The position numbers and the translations under genes are program-made. From positions 1 through 55,103 of the forward strand of contig JAHEFT010000004.1 of assembly GCA_024640025.1 (NCBI GenBank): 55,103 nucleotides of DNA. The letters run 5' to 3'. Shown here one piece after another: positions 36,152 to 45,852 of this stretch (its first letter is position 1; each line of letters opens with the position of its first letter). The notes under the pieces were generated by a model, which saw only the letters and a program-made list of their open reading frames with translations, ran no database searches and had not been told where the DNA came from. The stretch is from Chromatiales bacterium. Lineage in GTDB: Bacteria; Pseudomonadota; Gammaproteobacteria; Xanthomonadales; SZUA-36.

Positions 36152-36882
36152 TGAACAAGAAACTTCTCTCATGCGTTTTCAGCCTGGTTGCGCTCTTGGC
36201 AGTTGCCGGTCCCGCGTCGGGTTCCGGCGGTGAGGCTCTGGAACATGCCAATGTAAATGTACGCGACACGGCGGCCATCCAGCGCGGTGCACAGGTGTTC
36301 GTCAACTACTGCCTGTCCTGCCATGCTGCGAGTTATATGCGCTACAACCGCCTGGCTGAAGATCTCGAACTCAATGAGGAACTCGTCATGGAGAACCTGG
36401 TGTTCGCTGACGCCAAAATCGGGGATACGATGACGATCGCCATGCAACCCAAAGATGCTGAGGCATGGCTGGGTAAAGCGCCTCCCGACCTATCGCTAAT
36501 CGCCCGTTCTCGCGGAACGGACTGGCTTTACACCTACTTTTTGACTTTTTACCAGGACGAATCAGGCAGATGGAATAACATCACTTTTCCCAACGCCTCC
36601 ATGCCGCACGTCCTGTGGCCGCTGCAGGGCATTCAGAAGCCTGTTTACGCCACCCATGACGGACATGAAGTGATTGACCACCTCGTGTTGGCCAAGCCTG
36701 GCATTGAATCTCCCGAGGAATACGAAGATACGGTTCGCGACCTCGTGACTTTCCTCAAGTATCTCAGTGAGCCGTCCGAAGTGAAGAGAAAGAATACTGG
36801 TGTCTGGGTACTGCTGTTCCTGGCATTGTTTGCGTTGGTTTCCTATGCCCTCAAGGCGGAATACTGGCGCGACGTGCACTGA
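36151..36882 (+). CDS. petC: ubiquinol-cytochrome c reductase cytochrome c1
   Basis: Periplasmic c-type cytochrome, 243 residues, with a signal peptide ending near PASGSG. The heme motif is CLSCH (Cys54, Cys57, His58) followed by AASYMRYNR, the likely axial Met is in ASMPHVLWPL, and a C-terminal anchor is VWVLLFLALFALVSYAL. It accepts electrons from the Rieske centre and passes them to a soluble cytochrome c. The start overlaps the petB stop by one base. Confidence 0.95.
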   Translation: MNKKLLSCVFSLVALLAVAGPASGSGGEALEHANVNVRDTAAIQRGAQVFVNYCLSCHAASYMRYNRLAEDLELNEELVMENLVFADAKIGDTMTIAMQPKDAEAWLGKAPPDLSLIARSRGTDWLYTYFLTFYQDESGRWNNITFPNASMPHVLWPLQGIQKPVYATHDGHEVIDHLVLAKPGIESPEEYEDTVRDLVTFLKYLSEPSEVKRKNTGVWVLLFLALFALVSYALKAEYWRDVH

Positions 36883-36936
36883 GCACATGAGCATCCTGTG
36901 AAGTTCCTGCAGGCATCAACTAATTAGGAGAAAAAT

Positions 36937-37572
36937 GTGGCAGTTTCAGTTCGAGGCCGTTCAACCATGGCGCTGTATTCATCCGAGACTTCACTGGATT
37001 GTCACCGGGTAAGGTTCGTTCTTGCCGAGAAAGGCATCAACGTGGACATCGTCAATGTCTCAATCGACGAGTCTGCTGCCGCCGACCTTGCCGAATTGAA
37101 TCCTTACAACAAGGCGCCGACGCTGGTGGACCGGGATCTTGTTCTTTATGACGCCGGTGTGATCAATGATTACCTGGATGAAAGATATCCTCATCCGCCG
37201 CTGATGCCCGTCGATCCGGTGTCCCGGGCGCAGCTGAGACTCGTGCACTACCGTGTGTTGAAAGACTGGTATTCACTGGCCTATCAGATAGAAGGTTCGG
37301 CCGGTAAAAAGGCAGACCAGGCGGCGAAACAGCTGAAAGAAGGAATTATCGCGGCGAACGAATTGTTCAGGATGTCAGACTATGTGCTCAGCGACGAACT
37401 GAGCCTGGTTGACTGCACCCTGGGTCCTCTCATGTGGCGTCTTGCGCACTATGGTGTGAAGCTCGGCAAGCCTGGCGCCTCGGTTGAAGCATATGCTCAT
37501 CGCATTTTTTCCCGCCCGTCTTTCAAAAGCAGCCTGACCCAGGCGGAAAGAGACCTGATGCTGGCGGCCTGA
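36937..37572 (+). CDS. sspA: stringent starvation protein A
   Basis: GST-fold protein, 211 residues, that binds RNA polymerase and supports stationary-phase and acid survival. The N-terminal thioredoxin-like domain contains CHRVRFVLAEKG and the conserved NPYNKAPTLVDRDLVLYDA. The C-terminal helical domain contains the LRLVHYRVLKDWY stretch. The GTG start has AGGAG six bases upstream, and the resulting MAV-type N-terminus aligns with E. coli SspA as remembered. Adjacent to sspB and downstream of petABC, as in other gammaproteobacteria. Confidence 0.92.
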   Translation: MAVSVRGRSTMALYSSETSLDCHRVRFVLAEKGINVDIVNVSIDESAAADLAELNPYNKAPTLVDRDLVLYDAGVINDYLDERYPHPPLMPVDPVSRAQLRLVHYRVLKDWYSLAYQIEGSAGKKADQAAKQLKEGIIAANELFRMSDYVLSDELSLVDCTLGPLMWRLAHYGVKLGKPGASVEAYAHRIFSRPSFKSSLTQAERDLMLAA

Positions 37573-37585
37573 TCCGAGTTTTCTG

Positions 37586-37987
37586 ATGAGCGCTGAGATG
37601 ACATCCAACAGGCCGTACTTGTTGAGGGCGCTGTATGAGTGGATCGTTGACAACAAGATGACACCCCATGTCCTGGTTGAGGCTGGAGCAGAGGGTGTCC
37701 AGGTTCCTGACCAGGCTATTCAAAAAGGCAAGGTCATTCTGAATGTCGACAAAGCAGCGGTCCGGGAACTGGAACTGGGTAATGAATGGCTGACCTTCAA
37801 GGCCCGGTTTTCAGGGGCCGAACATTATGTCGCTGTCCCGATTGAAGCCGTACTGGCCATCTATTCCAAGGAAAACGGGCAGGGAATGATGTTTGCCCTG
37901 GAAGACGAAACTTCCCCGCCCACCGATCCCGGCCCGGGCGATGACAAAACGCCAACCCGGCGGCCCCATCTGAAAATCGTCAAATAA
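37586..37987 (+). CDS. sspB: ClpXP protease specificity-enhancing factor SspB
   Basis: Adaptor (133 residues) that delivers ssrA-tagged proteins to ClpXP. The N-terminal fold has RPYLLRALYEWIVDNKMTPH and VILNVDKAAVRELELGNEWL. A flexible acidic, Pro-rich linker follows. The C-terminal tail RRPHLKIVK is the ClpX-binding XB motif. It starts 13 bases after sspA. Confidence 0.94.
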   Translation: MSAEMTSNRPYLLRALYEWIVDNKMTPHVLVEAGAEGVQVPDQAIQKGKVILNVDKAAVRELELGNEWLTFKARFSGAEHYVAVPIEAVLAIYSKENGQGMMFALEDETSPPTDPGPGDDKTPTRRPHLKIVK

Positions 37988-37989
37988 AT

Positions 37990-38310
37990 TTACACAGTTT
38001 CGATCAGTGGCCCGTTGTCGGTTTCGATGATGACCACCGGCCGCCTGCCCGGCGCTATCAGTACGATTCCACCCGTTCGAAGGATTCCGTTCCTGGCAAA
38101 GTCAAACCGGTATTTAAGCCCCCAGGCCCTTGCCGGGTCCTTTTTTCTCAACTGCACAGACTCCAGCATTACCGTATCATCGATGAGAACCAGACCATGC
38201 TCACGGCAACTGGAAGCAGCCGCTTGTCGAGCCAGTTCCTTGCCTTTCAGCAACCGCCACCAGGTGATTGAACCGAATCCTACGATGACCAGAATCAGCA
38301 AGCCGATCAA
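37990..38310 (-). CDS. DUF3301 family protein
   Basis: Small 106-residue protein with one N-terminal membrane helix ([17 protein letters not shown]) and a basic, soluble C-terminal domain. Patterns such as CREHGLVLIDDTVMLESVQL and LKYRFDFARNG recall DUF3301 proteins; function unknown. The only start near the upstream gene is TTG 38310, inside a TTGA overlap with the Smr-domain stop, implying coupling. Its stop lies two bases from the convergent sspB stop. Confidence 0.7.
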   Translation of the reverse strand: MIGLLILVIVGFGSITWWRLLKGKELARQAAASSCREHGLVLIDDTVMLESVQLRKKDPARAWGLKYRFDFARNGILRTGGIVLIAPGRRPVVIIETDNGPLIETV

Positions 38311-38858
38311 CGGCCGGAACCCCGCCGCGCGGATAGCAGCACGTTAGTGGCTCCAGTGCCGCCATCGACCGGCCGGCAGGACGCGAAAGCGATGACGCTC
38401 GGATGTTTACGCAACGTGCTGTTTGTCATCATCTTGAGTCGCGGCAGATGGCGGGAACGCAGACCTTTGCCGTGAACGACACGAACGCAACCCATGTGGC
38501 GGTCCAGCGCCTGGCTGATGAAATCAAGCAACACCTTTTTCGCGGTTTCAACACCCAGGTGGTGGAGGTCGATCGTGTCAGACACACTGAAATAACCTCT
38601 CCGCAGCCGCCTGATGATTCGTTTATGATAACCGGCCCGCAAGAACAGGAGTTCCTCGCCGGTTTCCAGTTCTCCCGAATCGCCCTCGTATTCGAGTAAT
38701 TCCTGAAGCACAGCCAGGTCATCCCGCTCCCTTTGCACGGCGATCGCGGGAGTTTTGGCGGGGATCGGCTCTATCCGGTCAGCGCTGCGTAACGGTTTCA
38801 CGTCTGCCATTGCTTCGCGGAAGCTCAAATCTTCGGTGTTTTTCTTTTCTGAATCCAT
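38307..38858 (-). CDS. Smr-domain protein
   Basis: A 183-residue protein with a C-terminal Smr domain (about residues 90-180): [23 protein letters not shown] and the terminal [10 protein letters not shown]. The N-terminal part is charged and probably disordered. Smr domains are nucleases that act on RNA, as in SmrB cleavage at collided ribosomes, or on branched DNA; the DLH and HGKG motifs are intact here. The start is ambiguous: ATG 38858, or TTG 38867, which has AAGG at good spacing. It is divergent from surE. Confidence 0.85.
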   Translation of the reverse strand: MDSEKKNTEDLSFREAMADVKPLRSADRIEPIPAKTPAIAVQRERDDLAVLQELLEYEGDSGELETGEELLFLRAGYHKRIIRRLRRGYFSVSDTIDLHHLGVETAKKVLLDFISQALDRHMGCVRVVHGKGLRSRHLPRLKMMTNSTLRKHPSVIAFASCRPVDGGTGATNVLLSARRGSGR

Positions 38859-38910
38859 TTCAGTCAACCGTTCAAGGCCTTACAATAGCAATTTCCGGAA
38901 GTGGTGTGGC

Positions 38911-39696
38911 ATGCATTTATTGATCAGTAACGACGATGGGATCTCGGCGCGTGGTATTCAAGTGCTGACTGATCGAATGAAATCTCTTGGAAAAGTGACC
39001 ATCGTTGCTCCTGACCAGAATCGGAGTGGTGCAAGCAATTCGTTGACGCTGGAATCACCAGTACGGCTCAGGAAAACCGGTAAAAGAACATGGAGTGTGA
39101 ATGGAACGCCCACCGACTGCGTGCATATCGCCTTGACAGGCCTGCTGAAAAAAGATCCGGATATCGTGATTTCAGGGATTAATGCAGGTGCGAACCTGGG
39201 TGATGATGTGATTTATTCCGGAACGGTTGCCGCAGCCATGGAAGGGCGTTTTCTCGGTTTGCCGGCAATTGCTGTATCCCTGGTATTTTCGGAGCGGCCG
39301 GAACACTACGCCACCGCGGCCGAGGCCGTGGCCTCGCTGGTCGAGAGGTTGAGCAAAGATCCCTTGCCGGCTGACACGATTCTCAATATCAATGTTCCGG
39401 ACTTGCCCTGGCAGGAAATAAAGGGGTTCGAAGTCACCAGGCTGGGTCACCGCCATCGGGCGGAGCCGGTGGTTCAAACGACCGACCCGAGAGGGCGGCC
39501 AATGTACTGGATCGGTCCGGCAGGACCTGGTCAGGACGCGGGGCCGGGTACGGATTTTGATGCTGTGCGCAGGGGTTATATTTCCATTACTCCGATCCAC
39601 GTCGACCTTACCCGGTACCAGGCCCTGGAGCAGGTTTCGGGCTGGGTTTCTGAAATTTCCTTCGACCAGATTCAAATGACGGGAACGAAAGCATGA
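38911..39696 (+). CDS. surE: 5'/3'-nucleotidase SurE
   Basis: Metal-dependent survival protein phosphatase, 261 residues, hydrolysing nucleoside monophosphates. The N-terminus [14 protein letters not shown] carries the paired Asp metal ligands, and [13 protein letters not shown] and [19 protein letters not shown] follow. ATG 38911 places the conserved motif at residue 2 as in the family; the frame runs further upstream without similarity. First gene of the surE-pcm-nlpD-rpoS run. Confidence 0.95.
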   Translation: MHLLISNDDGISARGIQVLTDRMKSLGKVTIVAPDQNRSGASNSLTLESPVRLRKTGKRTWSVNGTPTDCVHIALTGLLKKDPDIVISGINAGANLGDDVIYSGTVAAAMEGRFLGLPAIAVSLVFSERPEHYATAAEAVASLVERLSKDPLPADTILNINVPDLPWQEIKGFEVTRLGHRHRAEPVVQTTDPRGRPMYWIGPAGPGQDAGPGTDFDAVRRGYISITPIHVDLTRYQALEQVSGWVSEISFDQIQMTGTKA

Positions 39697-40370
39697 TCCA
39701 CCGGCGAACACTGAAGGCGGCAACTCAGGGCATCGGTATGACATCCCAGGGCACACGCGACCGGCTGGTTGAGCGGTTAAGGAGCAAGGATATACGCGAC
39801 GAAAGAGTATTAAAGGCGATCGCAACCATTCCCCGGCATGAATTTGTTGATGAGGCTTTGTCCAGCAGGGCGTATGAAGATACGGCGCTTCCGATTGGCC
39901 TGAGCCAGACTATTTCGCAACCCTGGGTCGTCGCCAGGATGACCGAGGCGGTTCTTGATGGGGGGACTCCACAAAAAGTGCTCGAAGTGGGAACAGGATC
40001 CGGCTACCAGGCGGCAATTCTGGCTTGCCTGGTTCCGCAGGTATTCACCGTGGAGCGGATAGAAGAGCTTCTGAAGCTTGCTCGCCGACGTTTTCACAGG
40101 CTGAAGCTGAACAATATTTATACGCGCTACGCCGATGGCCACCTCGGCTGGCCAAGCCAGGCGCCTTTCGACGGGATAATCGTCACAGCCGCCTCGATGG
40201 GGATTCCCCAGGAACTCATTCAGCAGCTCAGGATCGGAGGTATTCTGGTCGCTCCCATTGAGCGGGCGGGTATGCAACGATTACTGGCTATCCGCCGAAC
40301 AGAAGAGGGATATGATCAGGAAGACCTTGGAGGAGTGATTTTTGTGCCTATGTTGAGCGGCCTATCATGA
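39693..40370 (+). CDS. pcm: protein-L-isoaspartate O-methyltransferase
   Basis: SAM-dependent repair enzyme, 225 residues, acting on isoaspartyl residues of aged proteins. Motif I is [15 protein letters not shown]. The family-specific [14 protein letters not shown] precedes it, and [22 protein letters not shown] follows. It overlaps surE and nlpD by four bases (ATGA) at each end, so translation is coupled. Confidence 0.95.
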   Translation: MIHRRTLKAATQGIGMTSQGTRDRLVERLRSKDIRDERVLKAIATIPRHEFVDEALSSRAYEDTALPIGLSQTISQPWVVARMTEAVLDGGTPQKVLEVGTGSGYQAAILACLVPQVFTVERIEELLKLARRRFHRLKLNNIYTRYADGHLGWPSQAPFDGIIVTAASMGIPQELIQQLRIGGILVAPIERAGMQRLLAIRRTEEGYDQEDLGGVIFVPMLSGLS

Positions 40371-41254
40371 GCCGAAACTGGATAAACAGGGGCCGTGCAG
40401 TGCTAGTTGCAACTTTGTTGTGCAGCGGGTTGATTGCCGGCTGTTCGACTGGCTGGAAACCCGATGCAGGAAGCACCGGGAAAGGAGGGTCCTACAGCCA
40501 GACTCCTGATGGATACTACAGGGTCAAGCGGGGTGATTCACTGCATGCCATTGCATTCCAATTTGGCCTGGACTGGCGGGAAATTGCCAGACTGAATGGC
40601 ATCAAGTCACCTTACACCATCTACCCCGACCAGCAACTCAGGCTGGGCGTGGCGGGAACTCCGGCGAGCCAGCAACCATCGACCGCATCGGCCCGTTCGA
40701 GTGACGGCAGCACGCAGTCTGACAACCGCACAGTCATCACCGCCGCTCCGTCAAAGAGTGCAAGCAGTACGACTGTAGATGTGCCTGCCCCGACAAAGAC
40801 ACAAGCGGCCGCGACCACGGCTGCTCCGGCGCCAACTCAGAAGGCGCCGGCTCAAAAGGCACCAACTCCCATGGTTGGCGATCCACGTAATTGGCTGTGG
40901 CCCGCAGACGGACGAGTAATCAGCAATTTCAGGCCTGATGACCCAGCCCGCAAAGGCATCGATATCGGTGGCGCAGAGGGTCAGGCTGTTGTGGCCTCAG
41001 CTGCCGGCGAGGTGGTATACAGTGGCAGCGGACTGATTGGATACGGGGAGTTGGTGATCATCAAGCACAGCGAGAGCCTGTTGAGCGCCTACGCACACAA
41101 CAAAAAGCGGCTTGTCACCGAAGGCCAGCAAGTATCAGCAGGCGAACGGATCGCCGACATGGGAAGAAACGACCGCAGCCAGGCCATGCTGCATTTTGAA
41201 ATCAGGCTAAACGGAAACCCGCAAGACCCCCTGAAATACCTGCCGCGCAGGTGA
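40367..41254 (+). CDS. nlpD: NlpD lipoprotein, LysM and degenerate LytM domains
   Basis: Outer-membrane lipoprotein (295 residues) that activates the septal amidase AmiC. The lipobox LIAGC gives acylated Cys26. A LysM domain follows (YYRVKRGDSLHAIAFQFG, about residues 50-95), then an Ala/Thr/Pro-rich linker with a short QKAPAQKAP repeat, then a LytM (M23) domain from about residue 180. The M23 zinc ligands are degenerate: GIDIGG lacks the His of HxGxD, and LHFEIR lacks the first His of HxH. This is expected for an activator rather than a peptidase. Confidence 0.92.
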   Translation: MSRNWINRGRAVLVATLLCSGLIAGCSTGWKPDAGSTGKGGSYSQTPDGYYRVKRGDSLHAIAFQFGLDWREIARLNGIKSPYTIYPDQQLRLGVAGTPASQQPSTASARSSDGSTQSDNRTVITAAPSKSASSTTVDVPAPTKTQAAATTAAPAPTQKAPAQKAPTPMVGDPRNWLWPADGRVISNFRPDDPARKGIDIGGAEGQAVVASAAGEVVYSGSGLIGYGELVIIKHSESLLSAYAHNKKRLVTEGQQVSAGERIADMGRNDRSQAMLHFEIRLNGNPQDPLKYLPRR

Positions 41255-41438
41255 TGCCTCTTAGCTCCTGGCTATTCCGGCCGCCATGATCCAAATCAAT
41301 TTTTAAAGACATTCGGGCCTTGTTGTGCTAGCGTAAACAGACTACCCCGCCAAATTATTCTTCTGTGGACGGCCGGGATTGAACTTTCATCGGGGTGGGC
41401 CGGTTGTCCGGCGCTGTTTCAGCGTCAGGAGGGGGGGA

Positions 41439-42383
41439 ATGCATGATGTCCAAGCCGGACACACGGATGTTTCCGAACCGCGCAAGTCGACGGTTGACGT
41501 TTTAAAAAAACCAGGCACGACCTTGAGCGCCGTATCGACGCGGACCGCCCATGCACAGGATGTTACCCGCATTTATCTGAGTGAAATCGGCAAGGCCCGA
41601 CTGTTGACTGCGGAAGAAGAAATTTCTCTCACCCGTGCGTCAGAAAATGGCTGCCTGGCCAGCCGGCAACGAATGATCGAATCCAACCTTCGCCTCGTGG
41701 TAAACGTGGCGAGGCATTACATCAAGCGCGGCTTGCCTCTTCTCGATCTCGTAGAGGAGGGGAACATCGGTTTAATTCGCGCGGTTGAGAAGTTCGACCC
41801 GGATCGCGGATGCCGCTTCTCGACTTACGCCACCTGGTGGATTCGTCAATCGGTGGAACGTGCAATCATGAATCAGTGCCGGACTGTTCGCCTGCCGATT
41901 CATGTGATCCGTGAATTGACTATTTATCTCAGGACTTCCCGGGAACTTGAGCAGAAGCTCAGTCGCAGGCCTTCTGCTGAAGAAGTCGCGCGTGAACTGA
42001 ATATTGATCCAGAAAATGTGAAACGCCTGTTTAGCCTGAGTGACCCGGTGTCATCTTCGGACGAGTTTTCCGGGTCCGGAAATGGGCGTTCAGTGCTCGA
42101 CACGATCGCTGATGAAAACGGCAGTAACCCTGAAGCCCGCTACGCTGGAGCGGCCGCTGAACGGTTGTTGGGTAAATGGCTGCAGCAACTTCCTGCTCAG
42201 CAGCGGGAAGTTGTAGAGCATCGCTACGGCCTGCACGGTCATGGCAGGAGAACGCTGGAAGAGGTTGGAGATTTGCTGGGGGTAACCCGCGAGCGGGTGC
42301 GCCAGGTGCAATTGGCGGCACTGGCCCAATTGAGAGCCATATCCGGCCGCGAAGGGTTCAGTGAATTGCCTTTCGGCGATTAA
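41439..42383 (+). CDS. rpoS: RNA polymerase sigma factor RpoS
   Basis: Stationary-phase and general-stress sigma factor, 314 residues. Region 1.2 is [21 protein letters not shown], region 2 contains [18 protein letters not shown] and [18 protein letters not shown], and region 4 ends in [22 protein letters not shown] 41439 has a GGAGGG run directly upstream. The 184-base gap after nlpD may hold its own promoter, but the main rpoS promoter usually lies within nlpD. The stop overlaps the convergent DUF498 gene as TTAA. Confidence 0.95.
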   Translation: MHDVQAGHTDVSEPRKSTVDVLKKPGTTLSAVSTRTAHAQDVTRIYLSEIGKARLLTAEEEISLTRASENGCLASRQRMIESNLRLVVNVARHYIKRGLPLLDLVEEGNIGLIRAVEKFDPDRGCRFSTYATWWIRQSVERAIMNQCRTVRLPIHVIRELTIYLRTSRELEQKLSRRPSAEEVARELNIDPENVKRLFSLSDPVSSSDEFSGSGNGRSVLDTIADENGSNPEARYAGAAAERLLGKWLQQLPAQQREVVEHRYGLHGHGRRTLEEVGDLLGVTRERVRQVQLAALAQLRAISGREGFSELPFGD

Positions 42384-42751
42384 ACAGGAATCAACGCTGC
42401 TACGACATCACGTGACTCGGAAACGAGCACATTAAACGTACGACAGGCTGCGTCCGTGGTCATCACTTCAACGCCAACATTGCGTTCGTAGAAAAACATC
42501 ATCAGTGCGGGCGGAAGAAAGGATTGCCTGCTGCCTGTTCCGATCAGCACAACCTCCGGGTTCAGCTCCAGTACTTTTTCGAGATGTTGAATCTCGATGT
42601 CACCGACGCCATTCACCGGCCAGTGCGGGATGAGCTCACGGGCGGACAGGATGATGGCCGAGTCATAAAAATCATCCACGACCTGGATGCCTGAATCAGA
42701 CACGGACCGGATGAATAAGTGATCTCCAGGGTTTTGAAGCGTCAGGTCCAT
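42380..42751 (-). CDS. Mth938/DUF498 domain protein
   Basis: Single-domain protein of 123 residues in the DUF498 (NDUFAF3/Mth938) family. Family features are [40 protein letters not shown] and [19 protein letters not shown]. The mitochondrial relative assists respiratory complex I assembly; the bacterial role is unknown. ATG 42751 gives the usual length; the frame extends upstream into yhbY. It follows yhbY after 17 bases on the same strand. Confidence 0.85.
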   Translation of the reverse strand: MDLTLQNPGDHLFIRSVSDSGIQVVDDFYDSAIILSARELIPHWPVNGVGDIEIQHLEKVLELNPEVVLIGTGSRQSFLPPALMMFFYERNVGVEVMTTDAACRTFNVLVSESRDVVAALIPV

Positions 42752-42768
42752 GGCTTTGCGGGTGAATC

Positions 42769-43077
42769 TCAGTTCCTGGCCGAAACACCGGGCAGTTCGA
42801 TCACCGGCTTTTTTTGATTTCGGCGAAAAAAGCAGGCAACCTGCCCAATGGAGTGAATCTTCTCCGCGCCGCAACGCCGCACGATTTCATTGGTCCAGGC
42901 GAGCCGGGCGTCGCGGTCACCGCGAAGCTTTATCTTTACCAACTCATGGTGATCGAGCGCGGTTTCGATTTCCGTCATTACATTCTCACTCAAACCCTTG
43001 TCAGCTACCATCACGACCGGCTTGAGGTGATGCGTCAGGCCACGGAGATAGCGACTTTGCTGATTGGTAAGAGACAT
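42769..43077 (-). CDS. yhbY: YhbY-family RNA-binding (CRM domain) protein
   Basis: Ribosome assembly factor of 102 residues that binds pre-50S particles. The CRM domain has SRYLRGLTHHLKPVVMVADKG with the GxxG-like loop at LKPVVMV...KG, then HELVKIKLRGDRDAR and CGAEKIHSIGQVACFFR. AGGA precedes ATG 43077. It is divergent from rlmE, as in E. coli and relatives. Confidence 0.92.
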   Translation of the reverse strand: MSLTNQQSRYLRGLTHHLKPVVMVADKGLSENVMTEIETALDHHELVKIKLRGDRDARLAWTNEIVRRCGAEKIHSIGQVACFFRRNQKKPVIELPGVSARN

Positions 43078-43149
43078 GAACGGCTTCCTGATGGCGTAAA
43101 CTGGGTTCTGTTTCGAGTGCTACATTCTATCACGCAGGGGTGAGCCGGA

Positions 43150-43773
43150 ATGGCTAGAAGTAAAAGCAGCAGCAGGTGGTTGTCGGAGCACTTTGACGAT
43201 CACTACGTCAAAATGGCCCAGCAAAAAGGCTTTCGGTCCCGTTCGGCGTTCAAACTGCTGGAGCTGCAGGAAAAGTATCAACTGGTTAAACCCGGCATGG
43301 TGGTTGTGGACCTGGGCGCGGCTCCGGGCGGCTGGTGCCAGGTAGTGAAGCCTCTGGTAGGCGCTTCCGGCCAGGTGCTCGCGCTGGATATCCTGGAAAT
43401 GGAGTCCATAGATGACGTTGAGTTTATCCAGGGTGATTTTACTGAAGATGAGTCTTTGCATGCGCTGGAACGGGCGTTGAACGGGCGGAAAGTTGATCTT
43501 GTGTTGTCTGATATGGCCCCCAATATGAGTGGAATGTCTACAATTGACCAGGCAAAGGCCATGTACCTGGCTGAACTCGCGCTGGAATTTGTTCGGACTC
43601 ATTTGCAACCTGGTGGTGATTTTGTGGTCAAGTTATTTCAGGGAACGGATTTTGACGGATATGTTCGCGAAGTCCGGTCTCTGTTCAGCAAGGTTCAGGT
43701 CAGGAAGCCCAAGGCGTCCCGCCCAAGGAGCAGGGAGGTCTATTTACTGGCCCGTGAACGCCAAGTCGAGTAA
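43150..43773 (+). CDS. rlmE: 23S rRNA (uridine-2'-O)-methyltransferase RlmE
   Basis: FtsJ/RrmJ heat-shock methyltransferase, 207 residues, modifying U2552 of 23S rRNA. The SAM motif is [15 protein letters not shown], the catalytic Asp region is [12 protein letters not shown], and the catalytic Lys is in [22 protein letters not shown] closes the protein with the catalytic Glu. It is followed by ftsH after about 55 bases, the conserved rlmE-ftsH pair. Confidence 0.95.
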   Translation: MARSKSSSRWLSEHFDDHYVKMAQQKGFRSRSAFKLLELQEKYQLVKPGMVVVDLGAAPGGWCQVVKPLVGASGQVLALDILEMESIDDVEFIQGDFTEDESLHALERALNGRKVDLVLSDMAPNMSGMSTIDQAKAMYLAELALEFVRTHLQPGGDFVVKLFQGTDFDGYVREVRSLFSKVQVRKPKASRPRSREVYLLARERQVE

Positions 43774-43829
43774 ATTGGAAGGGCGCGAATGCCGTGATAC
43801 ATGCAGTCGAAACATATTGAGGAAGTAAT

Positions 43830-45767
43830 TTGAATGATCTAGCCAAAAATCTGCTTACCTGGGCGATCATCGCGATCGTACTGGTGTCCATTTTCAATCA
43901 CTATGCCAGTGTCGGCACCGAGTCAGACTCGTTGGCTTACTCGGAGTTCCTTAGCGACGTCAGGAATGGGCAGGTTGCAGAAGTTCATATCCAGAGTAAT
44001 GATGCCGGCAACAGCATTGCCGGCACTACCGTGGACGGGGGTAATTTCAAGACTTTCGGCCCGCCGGATCCGAAACTGATCGACGACCTGGTTGAAAACA
44101 AGGTTGAAATTTCCGCCGAGCCGCCAGCTGAGCGATCTGTTTTCGTTGACCTGATTCTTGGTGTAGCGCCGATATTGCTGTTGATCGGCGTGTGGGTTTA
44201 CTTCATGCGCCAGATGCAGGGCGGCGGTGCTGGTGGTCGTGGGGCCATGTCATTTGGCAAGAGCCGGGCAAAGCTCCAGGGTGAGGACCAGGTAAAAATA
44301 ACGTTTGAAGATGTGGCAGGCATTGAAGAGGCGAAAGAGGAGGTCGGGGAGCTGGTTGAGTTTCTCCGTAACCCCGGAAAATTCCAGAAACTGGGCGGCC
44401 ACATCCCCCGTGGAGTTCTCATGGTTGGGTCTCCCGGTACGGGCAAGACACTGCTCGCGAAAGCCATTGCCGGTGAAGCCAAAGTGCCTTTCTTTTCCAT
44501 ATCCGGTTCAGAATTCGTTGAAATGTTCGTCGGCGTAGGCGCATCACGCGTGCGCGACATGTTCGACCAGGCGAAGAAACATGCTCCCTGTATCATTTTT
44601 ATTGACGAAATCGATGCCGTGGGCCGACACCGCGGCGCCGGGCTCGGCGGCGGTCACGATGAGCGTGAGCAGACTCTGAATCAGTTACTGGTCGAGATGG
44701 ACGGGTTTGAAGGCGGTGAGGGCGTCATTGTCATCGCAGCCACCAACCGTCCCGATGTGCTTGATCCCGCATTGCTGCGTCCCGGTCGATTTGACCGGCA
44801 GGTGGTCGTGCCGCTTCCGGATATCCGCGGGCGCGCAGCCATTTTGAAAGTTCACATGCGAAAAGTCCCCATCAGTGAAGACGTCAACGCCAATGTGATT
44901 GCGCGCGGTACACCAGGATTTTCCGGGGCAGACCTGGCGAACCTCGTGAACGAAGCGGCCTTGTTCGCGGCACGCGACAACGCCAAGCTGGTCAATATGG
45001 ATCACCTCGACCGCGCGAAAGACAAGATCATGATGGGCGCCGAAAGACGGTCCATGGTGATGTCTGAAAAAGAGAAAAAGCTGACGGCATTCCACGAGGC
45101 AGGGCACGCCATAGTCGGCCGGCTGGTTCCAGAGCATGATCCCGTTTACAAGGTGACCATCATTCCCCGGGGTCGCGCCCTGGGCGTCACGATGTTCCTT
45201 CCGGAGCAGGACAAATACAGTATTTCCAAGCTGCAGCTTGAGAGCCAGCTGTCCAGCCTGTTTGGTGGGCGCGTGGCGGAAGAGCTGATTTTCGGATCGG
45301 AACATGTCACCACGGGGGCCTCGAATGATATTGAACGTGCGACTGCTATTGCCCGAAACATGGTGACGAAGTGGGGGCTCACGGAAAAACTTGGCCCGCT
45401 GACTTACGCCGAAGATGAGGACGAGGTTTTTCTCGGCCGCTCCGTTACGCAGCACAAACACGTTTCGGACGATACTGCACGGCTCATCGATATGGAAGTT
45501 CGCGAGATTATCGATGCGGCACATGGCAAGGCAAAATCTTTACTCGAGGCGCATTACCCCCAGCTCAACCTGATGGCGGATGCGCTGATGAAATATGAAA
45601 CCATCAACGGCAGCCAGATCGATCAGATCATGGAAGGCCATGAGCCCGATCCGCCGGAAGGCTGGCAGGACAGCGAAACGGATATGCCCGGCGGCACGGG
45701 CGGCGCGGGTGAAGCCAGTGAACCCGGAAACCGGACAACCATTGGCGGGCCAGCCGAACAGATCTAA
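43830..45767 (+). CDS. ftsH: ATP-dependent zinc metalloprotease FtsH
   Basis: Hexameric inner-membrane AAA+ protease, 645 residues, degrading misfolded membrane proteins and regulators. Two membrane helices flank a periplasmic domain (first about residues 5-23, second about 107-128). The AAA domain has Walker A GSPGTGKT near residue 203, Walker [12 protein letters not shown], and the SRH. The protease zinc motif is HEAGH near residue 422. Start: TTG 43830 with GAGGAAG upstream; the nearby ATG 43834 runs into TAG after one codon, so TTG is the real start. Confidence 0.95.
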   Translation: MNDLAKNLLTWAIIAIVLVSIFNHYASVGTESDSLAYSEFLSDVRNGQVAEVHIQSNDAGNSIAGTTVDGGNFKTFGPPDPKLIDDLVENKVEISAEPPAERSVFVDLILGVAPILLLIGVWVYFMRQMQGGGAGGRGAMSFGKSRAKLQGEDQVKITFEDVAGIEEAKEEVGELVEFLRNPGKFQKLGGHIPRGVLMVGSPGTGKTLLAKAIAGEAKVPFFSISGSEFVEMFVGVGASRVRDMFDQAKKHAPCIIFIDEIDAVGRHRGAGLGGGHDEREQTLNQLLVEMDGFEGGEGVIVIAATNRPDVLDPALLRPGRFDRQVVVPLPDIRGRAAILKVHMRKVPISEDVNANVIARGTPGFSGADLANLVNEAALFAARDNAKLVNMDHLDRAKDKIMMGAERRSMVMSEKEKKLTAFHEAGHAIVGRLVPEHDPVYKVTIIPRGRALGVTMFLPEQDKYSISKLQLESQLSSLFGGRVAEELIFGSEHVTTGASNDIERATAIARNMVTKWGLTEKLGPLTYAEDEDEVFLGRSVTQHKHVSDDTARLIDMEVREIIDAAHGKAKSLLEAHYPQLNLMADALMKYETINGSQIDQIMEGHEPDPPEGWQDSETDMPGGTGGAGEASEPGNRTTIGGPAEQI

Positions 45768-45852
45768 GCCTACGCGTTGCCCTGCTCCCATCTTCGGCGC
45801 AGGGAGCTGCGCTGAACTTCTCGCTCCTGCCAACAAGGGGTAAGATTACCTC

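Noticed and set aside
45780-45804. Inverted repeat CCCTGC/GCAGGG between ftsH and glmM
   Set aside because: Six-base stem with a 13-base loop and no T-run; it may form a weak hairpin but gives no clear function.
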